The notes: a model not told the origin generated them from the letters alone. DNA of 64,000 nucleotides from Bacteroidota bacterium (GCA_018267095.1 JAFDZC010000018.1:547604-611603), one strand, 5' to 3'. Positions 35,356 to 43,622 are shown, numbered from the stretch's first letter. Made by a program: numbers and translations.

Positions 35356-37299
35356 ATGAGAATTCTTTTCACGCTTTTGTTTTTATGTTTTTCACTTTCT
35401 GGTTTGTCTCAGGAAGCTGAAAAAGACAAGCCACGCAAAAGCTTACTCAAAACCAAAGAGCAAAAAGAGAAAGAGTTGGCTCGAAAAGCTCCCATTACTT
35501 CCTATAAAATATACAATTTGCAACGCGATACGACTTTTGTTGATACATCGCTCACCATACAAAAAGAGTATCAATACAATTATTTGCGCAAAGATTTATT
35601 CGGTAGAATTGCTTTTCTCAACGAAGGGCAAACCTACAGCATGCTCGATTTTGGTTTGAATAAAGTAACTGCATTTCCGGAGTTTGGTCATCGCGGAAAA
35701 CATTTGAATTACATTGAAGCCAATGATATCAAATATTATTCTGTGGCCACACCATTAACCGATTTATATTTTAAAACGGTCATGGAGCAAGGTCAATCTC
35801 TCGATGCTTTTTTGACGGTCAATACTTCAGAAAAATTCAATTTTTCAATAGCATACAAAGGTCTGCGATCACTCGGTAAATACATCAATCAACTTTCAAG
35901 TAATGGTAATTTCAGATGTACGGCCAGCTATAAAACTCCCCAAGGGCAATATGTATTTAATGCGCATTACACCGGACAAGATTTGCTCAACGGCGAAAAC
36001 GGTGGAATCACCACTCCTGCTGATTTTGAAAGCAAAGACGCCAATTTTAAACAGCGTCAAAGGCTTGAGGTTTTCCTGACCGATGCAACCTCGTTTATGA
36101 AAGGCAAACGTTTTTTTGTCGATCACCGATTTAGAATCACTTCTTCTAAATCTGATAACAATTTGTTTTTGACCCATCAAATCAATTACGAAACCAAGTT
36201 CTTTGAGTATTATCAACCAACCGTAGCCTCACAAGTCGGGACACAAACCATCAACCATTTTGGAGATTCTTATGTCAGTAGTTATATCAATGATCAGGTT
36301 CACTACAATCGGCTATACAATCAAATCGGTCTGAGTTACGAAAGCAAAAAATTAGGCCGATTCCAATTTTATACAGATGACTTCCGATATAACTATTTTT
36401 ACAACACGGCAGTCGTACTCAATAACCAAAGTATACCAAGCCTTCTTAGTGATAAAATCAATTCCCTAGGCGCGCGCTATGATTATCAGCAAAATCATTG
36501 GAGCGGCTTTGCTCGTTATACCAATTCACTCACCAATCAATCACTTACGGATATTGAGTTTCAAGCAGCTTACAAACGCAACGATAAAAACCAATTTTCA
36601 TTCTCGTATCAAAGCGTGAGTAAATTGCCCGATGCAGTTTACAATCTGCACCAAAGTAGTTACATTGCCTATAATTGGTTCAACAATTTCAAAAATCAAA
36701 AAAGCAATACACTTACCGCCAAAGCCGAAACTCAGTTCGGAACCGCCGAATTTCAAATCAGCAATTACGACAATTTTTTGTATTTCAGTGATGACAGCAG
36801 CAATGCATTGCAACAACTCATTTCGCCTAAGCAATACGAAAAATCCATCCAATATTTCTCGGTCAAAGCCAGCAAAGAATTCCGTGTTTGGCGCATCGCC
36901 CTTGATAACACCTTACTTTATCAGCAAACCAAGCAAGACGATGACGTGCTCAATGTGCCCAAATTCGTGACGCGCAACACCTTGTATTATTCCGACTATT
37001 ACTTCTCGCGTGCGCTCTATCTGCAAACCGGCTTTATCTTTAATTATTTCACGAAATACTACGCCAACGGATATAATCCTATCCTGACCGATTTTTACGT
37101 GCAGAATAAAACCAAAATTGGCGATTTTCCGCTGATTGATTTCTTTATTAACGCCCGCGTGCGACAAACGCGCATTTTTCTCAAAGCCGAGCATTTCAAT
37201 TCTTCGATGGCTTCGCAAAACCGATTTTATTCGGCGCCGGGTTATCCGTACCGCGATTTCATCATTCGCTTCGGACTGGTCTGGAATTTCTTTCAATAG
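35356..37299 (+). CDS. Putative outer-membrane porin
   Basis: A 647-residue protein with signal peptide MRILFTLLFLCFSLSGLSQ. A Lys/Glu-rich segment follows (KDKPRKSLLKTKEQKEKEL), then many short alternating strands rich in Tyr, Phe and Asn (ITSYKIYNLQRDTTFVDTSL, FARYTNSLTNQSLTDIEFQA), ending FIIRFGLVWNFFQ with terminal aromatic residues as in outer-membrane barrels. It fits the putative porin family of Bacteroidota. Substrate unknown. It is a single-gene unit between a terminator and a repeat. Confidence 0.82.
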   Translation: MRILFTLLFLCFSLSGLSQEAEKDKPRKSLLKTKEQKEKELARKAPITSYKIYNLQRDTTFVDTSLTIQKEYQYNYLRKDLFGRIAFLNEGQTYSMLDFGLNKVTAFPEFGHRGKHLNYIEANDIKYYSVATPLTDLYFKTVMEQGQSLDAFLTVNTSEKFNFSIAYKGLRSLGKYINQLSSNGNFRCTASYKTPQGQYVFNAHYTGQDLLNGENGGITTPADFESKDANFKQRQRLEVFLTDATSFMKGKRFFVDHRFRITSSKSDNNLFLTHQINYETKFFEYYQPTVASQVGTQTINHFGDSYVSSYINDQVHYNRLYNQIGLSYESKKLGRFQFYTDDFRYNYFYNTAVVLNNQSIPSLLSDKINSLGARYDYQQNHWSGFARYTNSLTNQSLTDIEFQAAYKRNDKNQFSFSYQSVSKLPDAVYNLHQSSYIAYNWFNNFKNQKSNTLTAKAETQFGTAEFQISNYDNFLYFSDDSSNALQQLISPKQYEKSIQYFSVKASKEFRVWRIALDNTLLYQQTKQDDDVLNVPKFVTRNTLYYSDYYFSRALYLQTGFIFNYFTKYYANGYNPILTDFYVQNKTKIGDFPLIDFFINARVRQTRIFLKAEHFNSSMASQNRFYSAPGYPYRDFIIRFGLVWNFFQ

Positions 37300-37302
37300 T
37301 TT

Positions 37303-37428
37303 TTGGGCGTGCCGGCTGATTCAAAATTTATACACAACTAATACTTTCGCGCAGCCGTCGGGCTTTTCGCTTTTATCTTTTGCTCGTTCCTACGCAAAAG
37401 GATAACCGCTACAATCCCTCACGCAAAT
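37303..37428 (+). repeat. Intergenic repeat, family 2, copy B
   Basis: Begins gggcgtgccggctga, contains gccgtcgggcttttcgct, the 17-base core gcaaaaggataaccgct (37394-37410), and ends acaatccctcacgcaaa. The core is shared with copy A, and gccgtcgggct and the ...atccctc-cgcaa end with copy C. No coding potential. Confidence 0.65.
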
Positions 37429-37456
37429 AGCATCTCCGAGATTAACTTCTTGCAAA

Positions 37457-37487
37457 CTTGCAGACCATCATTTTATCGATATATTTG
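37457..37487 (+). promoter_or_regulatory. Promoter of the cystathionine beta-synthase-like gene
   Basis: CTTG, 19-base spacer, TATATTTG (37480-37487) followed by c: a textbook flavobacterial -33/-7 arrangement. The start codon at 37539 is about 45 bases beyond the predicted transcript start. Confidence 0.7.
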
Positions 37488-37538
37488 CACTCTAAATAAG
37501 CTCAGTTGCTCAGCAGCTCAGAACTCAGTCACTTAATA

Positions 37539-38900
37539 ATGAAATACGCAGAAAACATTCTCGGAACCATTGGCAACACGCCGCTGGTTCGACTCAATAA
37601 AGTAACCGCTGAAGTTGACGCTTTGGTACTCGCCAAAGTGGAAACCTTCAATCCGGGCAATTCAGTCAAAGATCGCATGGCCGTTAAAATGGTCGAAGAT
37701 GCAGAAGCCGACGGTCGTCTCAAACCCGGCGGCACCATCATTGAAGGAACTTCAGGCAATACCGGAATGGGCTTGGCTTTGGCTGCTATTGTCAAAGGAT
37801 ACAAACTCATTTGCGTGATTACCGACAAACAATCCAAAGAAAAAATGGATATTTTGCGCGCTGTGGGTGCCAAAGTGGTCGTTTGCCCGACCGATGTTGA
37901 ACCGACTGATCCGCGCTCGTATTATTCAGTCTCTAAACGTCTGGCCGAAGAAACCCCGAACGCTTGGTATGTCAACCAATACGACAATCCATCCAACGCC
38001 ATTGCGCATTATGAGCAAACCGGCCCAGAAATTTGGGAGCAAACCGAAGGCAAAATCACGCACTTTGTCGTGGGCGTCGGTACCGGCGGAACCATTTCAG
38101 GCGTGGCCAAATATCTCAAAGAGAAAAACCCAAACATCAAATGTTGGGGTATTGATACTTATGGTTCGGTGTTTAAAAAATACCATGAAACCGGCATTTT
38201 TGACGAGAACGAAATTTATTCGTACATCACTGAAGGCATCGGTGAAGACATTTTGCCTAAAAACGTCGACTTTTCACTCATTGACGGATTCACCAAAGTC
38301 ACCGATAAAGACGCAGCGGTTTACCAACGCAAATTGGCTTTAGAAGAAGGAATTTTTGTAGGCAACTCTGCCGGTTCAGCCGTTAAAGGATTGTTGCAAC
38401 TCAAAGAACACTTTAAACCCGAAGATGTCGTGGTGGTTTTGTTTCACGATTCCGGAAGCCGTTATGTAGGCAAAATGTTCAACGATGATTGGATGCGTGA
38501 GCGCGGTTTCTTAGACGAAGAAATCACCAAAGCCGAAGATGTCATCAAAGATCATCTCGACAAACCACTCATTATTGCGCGCACCGAAGAATTGGTATCA
38601 CACGCTATTGAACGCATGAGAAAATATAAAATTTCGCAAATTCCGGTGATTGACACCACAGGTTTTGTCGGTTCATTAGACGAATCTGCTTTGTTTGATT
38701 TATATGTTAATGACAAAAACGCAGCCGAGCGTCCGATTCGCGAAATCATGGGCAAACCATATCCAGTGGTTGCTGCCGGAACTTCGATTGAAGAAGTTTC
38801 TAAACTCATTAGCAAAGAAAACCAGGCGGTGCTGATTAATTTAGGCAACGGCAAACACCACATCATTACCAAATACGATATCATCGGAACCATTAAATAA
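37539..38900 (+). CDS. Cystathionine beta-synthase-like PLP enzyme with CBS domains
   Basis: A 453-residue fold-type II PLP enzyme. The Schiff-base Lys is in FNPGNSVKDRMAVKM, the substrate loop is EGTSGNTGMGLALAA, and the phosphate-binding loop is VGVGTGGTISGVA. The C-terminal third is a pair of CBS domains (EELVSHAIERMRKYKISQIP and REIMGKPYPVVAAGTSIEEV), as in cystathionine beta-synthase, which condenses serine and homocysteine. An O-acetylserine-type cysteine synthase with CBS domains is the alternative. Start at ATG 37539 (MKYAENILG); a TTG 33 bases upstream extends the frame without similarity. Confidence 0.9.
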   Translation: MKYAENILGTIGNTPLVRLNKVTAEVDALVLAKVETFNPGNSVKDRMAVKMVEDAEADGRLKPGGTIIEGTSGNTGMGLALAAIVKGYKLICVITDKQSKEKMDILRAVGAKVVVCPTDVEPTDPRSYYSVSKRLAEETPNAWYVNQYDNPSNAIAHYEQTGPEIWEQTEGKITHFVVGVGTGGTISGVAKYLKEKNPNIKCWGIDTYGSVFKKYHETGIFDENEIYSYITEGIGEDILPKNVDFSLIDGFTKVTDKDAAVYQRKLALEEGIFVGNSAGSAVKGLLQLKEHFKPEDVVVVLFHDSGSRYVGKMFNDDWMRERGFLDEEITKAEDVIKDHLDKPLIIARTEELVSHAIERMRKYKISQIPVIDTTGFVGSLDESALFDLYVNDKNAAERPIREIMGKPYPVVAAGTSIEEVSKLISKENQAVLINLGNGKHHIITKYDIIGTIK

Positions 38901-38906
38901 TTTCTC

Positions 38907-38938
38907 CGGCAACCCTCAAAAGTTGCCGTTTTTTTTTT
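38907..38938 (+). terminator. Rho-independent terminator abutting the next start codon
   Basis: Seven-bp stem cggcaac / gttgccg with an eight-base loop, then ten Ts; the exonuclease ATG is only four bases after the T-run. Confidence 0.88.
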
Positions 38939-38942
38939 GACT

Positions 38943-39431
38943 ATGAATTTTACAGCCATCGATTTTGAAACCGCCACCATGCATCCGGAGAGTGCATGCG
39001 CTGTGGGTATCGTGACGGTCAATGACGGCATCATCGTCGATGAGTATTATACCTTAATTCAGCCTCCGTATAACCATTATTCTTATCACAACATCAAAGT
39101 CCACGGTATTCGTCCGGTGGATACCGAAAACGAAAAAACTTTTGACGGGCATTTTCCTGAAATTCAAAAAAGACTTTTCGGCAGAACCATCGTAGCGCAC
39201 AACGAATCTTTTGATCGACATGTGCTGATGCGCACCATGAAGCATTACGGCTTGTATTACGATGAGTTAGAAATCGCCGATCGATGGGAATGCACCTGTA
39301 AAATCTATCGCGCCAAAGGCTATAAACCTGCGAACCTCAAATATTGTTGCGATCAAAATCAAATTGCCCTCAACCACCACGAAGCTTTGTCAGATGCGCG
39401 CGCCTGTGCTCAGTTATATCTGCTCAAATGA
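38943..39431 (+). CDS. 3'-5' exonuclease, DnaQ/epsilon family
   Basis: A 162-residue DEDDh exonuclease domain. ExoI is NFTAIDFETATMH (Asp and Glu metal ligands), ExoII is FGRTIVAHNESFDRHVL, and ExoIII with the catalytic His is LNHHEALSDARACA. Such stand-alone domains act in DNA repair or nucleotide clean-up; no polymerase is attached. Start is the ATG at 38943; the TTG two codons earlier overlaps the T-run of the preceding terminator. No -7 box lies upstream, so how it is transcribed is not clear from sequence. Confidence 0.9.
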   Translation: MNFTAIDFETATMHPESACAVGIVTVNDGIIVDEYYTLIQPPYNHYSYHNIKVHGIRPVDTENEKTFDGHFPEIQKRLFGRTIVAHNESFDRHVLMRTMKHYGLYYDELEIADRWECTCKIYRAKGYKPANLKYCCDQNQIALNHHEALSDARACAQLYLLK

Positions 39432-39479
39432 TTTGTGTTGACCAACGTTTTTTGCTAATTTAGACCTGATTTTTATAAT

Positions 39480-39707
39480 ATGTCGGCAGTCATTCGCTTA
39501 AAATATTTCTTTGAAAAATACGGCTTTCACGTTTCGTCGCGTTTGGCTGATAAGCTCGGAATGCGCGCCAACAGCGTTCGACTGTTTTTTATTTATATAT
39601 CGTTTGTCACGGCCGGACTTTGGTTTGGGGTTTATTTGACCTTAGCCTTTTGGATTCGACTCAAAGATCTCATTCGGGCCAAGCGAAGTTCTGTTTTTGA
39701 TTTATAA
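39480..39707 (+). CDS. PspC domain small membrane protein
   Basis: A 75-residue protein with RLKYFFEKYGFHVSSRLADK and LGMRANSVRLFFIYISF, followed by a hydrophobic stretch FVTAGLWFGVYLTLAFWI: the PspC-domain pattern of a short amphipathic region plus one membrane helix. PspC proteins take part in envelope stress responses in some bacteria; in flavobacteria the short version is uncharacterised. It starts 48 bases after the exonuclease and precedes the HhH protein by 42 bases. Confidence 0.8.
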   Translation: MSAVIRLKYFFEKYGFHVSSRLADKLGMRANSVRLFFIYISFVTAGLWFGVYLTLAFWIRLKDLIRAKRSSVFDL

Positions 39708-39749
39708 TTTTACTATACGCCATGATTATTCACTTCAACGCCATACAAC

Positions 39750-40604
39750 ATGAAAACAGATTTTATTTCAGTGATTTTGAAATACTCAAAGTCACAACGC
39801 AGCGGTTTATTGATTTTATTTTCGCTGATTGTTTTGCTCCAATTGGTTTTGTGGTTTGATATAGGTCAAACTGAGTTTCCTCAAGAAAATCAAATTTGGA
39901 CCCAGTTGCCGCCAAGAGTTGATTCTGCTCAAAGGTCATTCTCAGAATATCGGCCGAAACCCTTTAATCCCAATTTTATTTCAGATTACAAAGGTTATAT
40001 GCTTGGGATGTCCGTTGCCGAAATTGACCGGTTGCTCGCTTACCGAAAAACGGGCCGCTTTGTGAATTCGGCACAAGAGTTTCAGCAAGTGACAAAGGTT
40101 TCACAGGCACAGCTCAAAAAGATGGAGCCTTTTTTTAAGTTTCCGGATTGGGTGACCAAGAAGAAAGATTTTTTTATGGCTCAAGAGAAATCTCCTAAAA
40201 AAGTTGCGATGCTAGACATCAACTTAGCCACGGCCGAAGATTTAAAACAGGTTTATGGCATTGGCGACGGATATGCGCAGCGCATTATCAACTATCGGCA
40301 AAAAATGGGTGGTTTTGTGCACATCGATCAAGTTGATGAAGTATGGGGCTTACCCGTGACAACCGCAGTGGCTTTGAAGCAAAAATTTGCGGTGGTGAAC
40401 TTGCCGCAAATTTCTAAAATCAACATCAATAAAGCCGGGGTTAAGGAGCTCATGCAATTGCCGTATTTTAAATATTCACTGGCCAAAGCAATTGTCTTGC
40501 AACGCAGTATGAATGGCTTGTATAAAAACGTTGAAGATTTGGCAAAGATTTCAGATTTTCCGGTTGATAAAATAAAAATTATTGCCTTATATTTGGATTT
40601 CTAA
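39750..40604 (+). CDS. Helix-hairpin-helix (ComEA-like) protein
   Basis: A 284-residue protein with one N-terminal transmembrane helix (GLLILFSLIVLLQLVLWFDI) and three HhH regions: about 85-125 (SVAEIDRLLAYRKTGRFVNS), about 150-195 (INLATAEDLKQVYGIGDGYA then RIINYRQKMGGFVHIDQVDE), and about 220-270 (ININKAGVKELMQLPYFKYS). ComEA-type HhH domains bind DNA in competence, but in Bacteroidota such proteins are widespread and their role is unknown. Membrane-anchored with the HhH part probably outside the cytoplasm. Confidence 0.85.
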   Translation: MKTDFISVILKYSKSQRSGLLILFSLIVLLQLVLWFDIGQTEFPQENQIWTQLPPRVDSAQRSFSEYRPKPFNPNFISDYKGYMLGMSVAEIDRLLAYRKTGRFVNSAQEFQQVTKVSQAQLKKMEPFFKFPDWVTKKKDFFMAQEKSPKKVAMLDINLATAEDLKQVYGIGDGYAQRIINYRQKMGGFVHIDQVDEVWGLPVTTAVALKQKFAVVNLPQISKININKAGVKELMQLPYFKYSLAKAIVLQRSMNGLYKNVEDLAKISDFPVDKIKIIALYLDF

Positions 40605-40620
40605 AAAAAAATAGACATTT

Positions 40621-41790
40621 ATGAGTTCACCTTATTTTACAGAAGAACACGAATTATTCAGAAAGAGTTTTCGAGATTTTTTGCATGCCGAAGTAGTTCC
40701 GCATATTGAAAAATGGGAAAAAACGGGCACGATTGAACGTTTTATCTGGAAGAAGTTTGGTGAAATGGGCTTCTTTGGAATTAATTACCCAGAGGCTTAC
40801 GGTGGTATGAACCTCGATTTGTTCTACACGGTTGTTTTTTTAGAAGAACTTCAAAAAATCAAATCTTCCGGTTTTGCGGCGGCCATGTGGGCGCATGCTT
40901 ATTTGGCGATGACACATCTTAATGCCGAAGGTGATGAGCGCATCAAACAAGAATATTTGGCGGCGAGTATTGCCGGTGAAAAAATTGGCGCTTTGTGTAT
41001 TACAGAACCATTCGGCGGAAGCGATGTGGCCGGAATGCGTACCACGGCGGTTAAGCAAGGTGACAAATACATCATCAATGGTTCAAAAACTTTTATTACC
41101 AATGGTGTGTATGCCGACTATTATGTGGTGGCAGCCAAAACCAATCCGGAGTTGGGCAACAAAGGCATCAGCATCTTTTTGGTGGATACCAATACCAAAG
41201 GAATTTCGGCAACGAAGTTGGATAAATTGGGTTGGCGCGCTTCAGATACGGCCGAGATTGCTTTTGACAATGTAGAGATTCCGGCTGAGAATTTGATGGG
41301 CGAAGAAGGTAAAGGCTTTCCGTACATCATGCAGCATTTTGCTCTAGAACGACTCATTATGGCTATTAATGCGCACGCGCGCGCTGAATATGCGATTGAT
41401 TACACGATTGAATATATGGCACAACGCCATGCTTTTGGTTCTACAATTAACAAGTTTCAGGCGCTCAGACACACTATGGTCGATCACGCTACCGAAGTAG
41501 AACACTGTAAAATTTTCAACTACGCTGCAGTAGCTCGTCTCAATCAAGGTGAATATGTAGTCAAAGAAGCTACGATGGCCAAACTCAAATCCACGAAAGT
41601 GGCCGATGAAGCTATTTATGCTTGTTTGCAAATGCTCGGCGGTTATGGTTATATGGAAGAATATCCACTCGCGCGTTTGCTCAGAGACAGTCGTTTGGGA
41701 CCCATCGGCGGTGGAACATCAGAGATTTTACGAGAGATTTTGTCTAAGATTATTATTGATCAGCAGAGTTATAAGCCTGCGGTGAAGTAA
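40621..41790 (+). CDS. Acyl-CoA dehydrogenase
   Basis: An FAD enzyme of 389 residues that oxidises acyl-CoA to enoyl-CoA. The FAD/substrate signature is LCITEPFGGSDVAGMRTTAV, with NGSKTFITNGVYADYYVVAA. The usual C-terminal base of short/medium-chain enzymes (Glu in YEGT) is replaced: here the loop reads GPIGGGTSEILREI. A Glu in FALERLIMAINAHA occupies the helix position used as base by long-chain and isovaleryl-CoA dehydrogenases, so that type is more likely. Chain-length specificity is inferred. It ends at a terminator. Confidence 0.9.
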   Translation: MSSPYFTEEHELFRKSFRDFLHAEVVPHIEKWEKTGTIERFIWKKFGEMGFFGINYPEAYGGMNLDLFYTVVFLEELQKIKSSGFAAAMWAHAYLAMTHLNAEGDERIKQEYLAASIAGEKIGALCITEPFGGSDVAGMRTTAVKQGDKYIINGSKTFITNGVYADYYVVAAKTNPELGNKGISIFLVDTNTKGISATKLDKLGWRASDTAEIAFDNVEIPAENLMGEEGKGFPYIMQHFALERLIMAINAHARAEYAIDYTIEYMAQRHAFGSTINKFQALRHTMVDHATEVEHCKIFNYAAVARLNQGEYVVKEATMAKLKSTKVADEAIYACLQMLGGYGYMEEYPLARLLRDSRLGPIGGGTSEILREILSKIIIDQQSYKPAVK

Positions 41791-41810
41791 GCTTTTAAGA
41801 AAAAATCAAG

Positions 41811-41844
41811 AGCCAACAGCTGATTAAGTTTGTTGGCTTTTTTT
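41811..41844 (+). terminator. Rho-independent terminator of the acyl-CoA dehydrogenase gene
   Basis: Eight-bp stem agccaaca / tgttggct with a twelve-base loop and a T-run. Confidence 0.88.
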
Positions 41845-41857
41845 ATTGAGGAACTAT

Positions 41858-41960
41858 TGCGCGAGGGATGGAAGCAAGGTGCCGCGCACCGCGGACAGCC
41901 CGACGGCGACTGAGATTTGATGGGTAGTTGGATGTGGCCTCGCCGGCGCGCCCTGATTAA
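41858..41960 (-). repeat. Intergenic repeat, family 2, copy C
   Basis: On the minus strand it reads gggcgcgccggcgaggcc ... gccgtcgggctgtccgc ... cttccatccctcgcgcaa, matching the start (gggcgtgccggc), the middle (gccgtcgggct) and the end (atccctcacgcaa) of copy B. It fills the space between the acyl-CoA dehydrogenase terminator and the rpsU promoter. Confidence 0.6.
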
Positions 41961-42013
41961 AAAACTCTTTTTAGACTCATTTAGTCAGATTTAAATTTTT
42001 TAAATTCTTTTTG

Positions 42014-42042
42014 TTTGTTTGTTGTTTTTTCTGTTACCTTTG
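42014..42042 (+). promoter_or_regulatory. rpsU promoter
   Basis: TACCTTTG (42035-42042), preceded by TTTG repeats (42014-42017, 17-base spacer), gives a -33/-7 pair. The predicted transcript starts near 42048, placing the Shine-Dalgarno at the very beginning of the leader. Confidence 0.65.
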
Positions 42043-42055
42043 CGGCCTTAACGAG

Positions 42056-42063
42056 AGGAGGTG
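42056..42063 (+). promoter_or_regulatory. Strong Shine-Dalgarno of rpsU
   Basis: AGGAGGTG is complementary over eight bases to the anti-Shine-Dalgarno at the end of 16S rRNA and sits seven bases before the ATG. Other genes in the window lack such a sequence. In Flavobacterium johnsoniae a strong SD on rpsU is described as the basis for autoregulation through bS21. Confidence 0.9.
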
Positions 42064-42070
42064 TCCATTT

Positions 42071-42265
42071 ATGTTGATTATACCAATTAAAGACGGAGAA
42101 AATATTGATAGAGCACTTAAGCGCTACAAAAGAAAATTTGATAAAACCGGAACTGTTCGTCAGTTGCGCGCACGTCAGGCTTTCACCAAACCGTCGGTAA
42201 CGCACAGAATGAAAATTCAAAAAGCGGCTTACATTCAGAAATTGAAAGACAGTATCGAAAGTTAG
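42071..42265 (+). CDS. rpsU: 30S ribosomal protein bS21
   Basis: A 64-residue basic protein of the small subunit platform, MLIIPIKDGENIDRALKRYK with the typical KRKFDKTGTVRQLRARQ and a C-terminal KIQKAAYIQKLKDS. In Bacteroidota ribosomes bS21, with bS18 and bS6, sequesters the 3' end of 16S rRNA so that Shine-Dalgarno pairing is blocked. The gene itself has a full SD, so ribosomes lacking bS21 should translate it preferentially. The start is the ATG seven bases after the SD; an upstream in-frame region back to 42011 overlaps the promoter and is not coding. A terminator-like hairpin follows. Confidence 0.97.
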   Translation: MLIIPIKDGENIDRALKRYKRKFDKTGTVRQLRARQAFTKPSVTHRMKIQKAAYIQKLKDSIES

Positions 42266-42286
42266 TAGTAACTTTTTAAGTCATAG

Positions 42287-42333
42287 AACCGTTAGTTTAC
42301 AAAGTTTAATACCTTTGGGCTAACGGTTTTTTT
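42287..42333 (+). terminator. rpsU terminator with a -7 box in its loop
   Basis: Nine-bp stem aaccgttag / ctaacggtt (42287-42295, 42320-42328) followed by Ts; the 24-base loop contains TACCTTTG at 42310-42317, a perfect -7 box that could serve xerC, whose ATG follows at 42334. Confidence 0.75.
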
Positions 42334-43230
42334 ATGGACAATCACCAACAAGCTTTTCAAGATTATTTGCTGCTCGAAAAAAAGTATTCGGTGCATACGG
42401 TCAATGGTTATTGCGCTGATGTTTCGGTTTTTGAAGCCTTCGTCAGGCAAGAGTTTGATCAGGATGCTTTGGCGGAGGTTCATTACAGTCAAATTCGCAG
42501 TTGGATTGTTCAGATGGTTGAGTCGGGCCTGTCGAACGTTTCAGTCAATCGTCGCGTGGCTTCGCTTAAAAGCTATTATAAATTCTTGCTTAAAATTGGT
42601 CAGATTCAGACCAGTCCGCTTTTGAAACATCAAGCGCTCAAATCGCCCAAGAAGTTGCAGATTCCTTTCTCGGAAAAAGAGATTGATTTGGTGCTCAACA
42701 ATATTCAATATCCTGAAGGTTTTGAAGGTGTGCGTGACAAACTCATTATTGATTTGTTTTACACGACCGGAATTCGGCGCAGTGAGTTGATTCATCTGAA
42801 AACTTCGGGTGTTGATTTGGTCGGGTGTACGATTAAGGTTTTGGGGAAAAGAAACAAAGAACGTATTATTCCGATTTTGCCGGTGGTGGTTGATCAGTTC
42901 AAAAAGTATCTTTTGGAACGCGCTAATTTAGAAGTTGTTAAAGATTCGAGTTGTTTTTTCTTGTCAAAAAGTGGCGTTAAATTGAATGATTCGTTTGTGT
43001 ATAGATTAATAAATCACTACTTTAGTAATGTCTCGGAGAAAGCAAAAAAGAGTCCGCATATTTTACGTCATACGTTTGCGACTCATATGCTCAACCACGG
43101 GGCAGACATTAATTCAGTTAAAGAATTGCTCGGGCATTCGAGTTTGGCTTCAACGCAAGTGTATACGCACAGTAGTTTGGCTGAGCTTAAAAAAGTATAC
43201 GGGAATGCCCATCCGCGCAATCGGGAGTAG
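42334..43230 (+). CDS. xerC: Tyrosine recombinase, XerC/XerD-like
   Basis: A 298-residue site-specific recombinase. An N-terminal SAM-like core-binding domain (FQDYLLLEKKYSVHTVNGY) precedes the catalytic domain with all six residues: Arg in TTGIRRSELIHLK, Lys in KVLGKRNKERIIPI, His-x-x-Arg in SPHILRHTFATHML, His in LLGHSSLASTQVYTHS, and the Tyr nucleophile in the same stretch. Its size and housekeeping location (rpsU before, hpf after) fit the chromosome-dimer resolution enzyme rather than an integron or phage integrase. Flavobacteria usually have one or two such genes; XerC versus XerD cannot be told by eye. Confidence 0.93.
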   Translation: MDNHQQAFQDYLLLEKKYSVHTVNGYCADVSVFEAFVRQEFDQDALAEVHYSQIRSWIVQMVESGLSNVSVNRRVASLKSYYKFLLKIGQIQTSPLLKHQALKSPKKLQIPFSEKEIDLVLNNIQYPEGFEGVRDKLIIDLFYTTGIRRSELIHLKTSGVDLVGCTIKVLGKRNKERIIPILPVVVDQFKKYLLERANLEVVKDSSCFFLSKSGVKLNDSFVYRLINHYFSNVSEKAKKSPHILRHTFATHMLNHGADINSVKELLGHSSLASTQVYTHSSLAELKKVYGNAHPRNRE

Positions 43231-43263
43231 TTCTTTGCAAGTTTAACCCTAAAATTTTTTATT

Positions 43264-43566
43264 ATGAAGGTAAATGTTCATGCTGTTAACTTCACGATTG
43301 ACAAAAAACTCACTCATTTCATTCAAGAACGTTTAGATAAACTCGAAAAATATTACGACCGAGTGGTAGCGGCAGATGCTTTTTTGAAAGTTGAAAACAC
43401 GAGTGATAAAGAAAATAAAATAGTTGAGATTAAAATTCATGTGCCCGGCGATGATTTGATTGTAAAAAAACAATGCAAAACTTTTGAGGAAGCAGTTGAA
43501 CTTTCAGCAGAATCTTTAGAGCGTTTATTGGTAAAAAGAAAGGAAAAAATCAGAGCTAATATTTAG
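43264..43566 (+). CDS. hpf: Ribosome hibernation-promoting factor / RaiA family
   Basis: A 100-residue protein with the HPF/RaiA fold: FTIDKKLTHFIQERLDKLEK, YDRVVAADAFLKVEN and VEIKIHVPGDDLIVKK, followed by helix EEAVELSAESLERLLVKRK. It is the short form without the C-terminal dimerisation domain. It binds the 30S decoding region and silences ribosomes when growth slows. It sits between xerC and the tRNA-tuf operon. Confidence 0.92.
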   Translation: MKVNVHAVNFTIDKKLTHFIQERLDKLEKYYDRVVAADAFLKVENTSDKENKIVEIKIHVPGDDLIVKKQCKTFEEAVELSAESLERLLVKRKEKIRANI

Positions 43567-43588
43567 TGAAAAATTTTTCTAGAAAATG

Positions 43589-43620
43589 TTTTGTTTAAAA
43601 AACAAAAACCTATACATTTG
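43589..43620 (+). promoter_or_regulatory. Promoter of the tRNA-tuf-rpo superoperon
   Basis: TTTTG (43589-43593), a 19-base spacer, then TACATTTG (43613-43620) followed by c: a full-consensus flavobacterial promoter. It is the strongest match in the window, as expected for tRNA and elongation-factor genes. Confidence 0.85.
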
Positions 43621-43622
43621 CA

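Noticed and set aside
42334-43230. Tyrosine recombinase as marker of an integrative element
   Set aside because: It is flanked by rpsU and hpf with no attachment-site duplications or cargo; the size fits housekeeping XerC/D.
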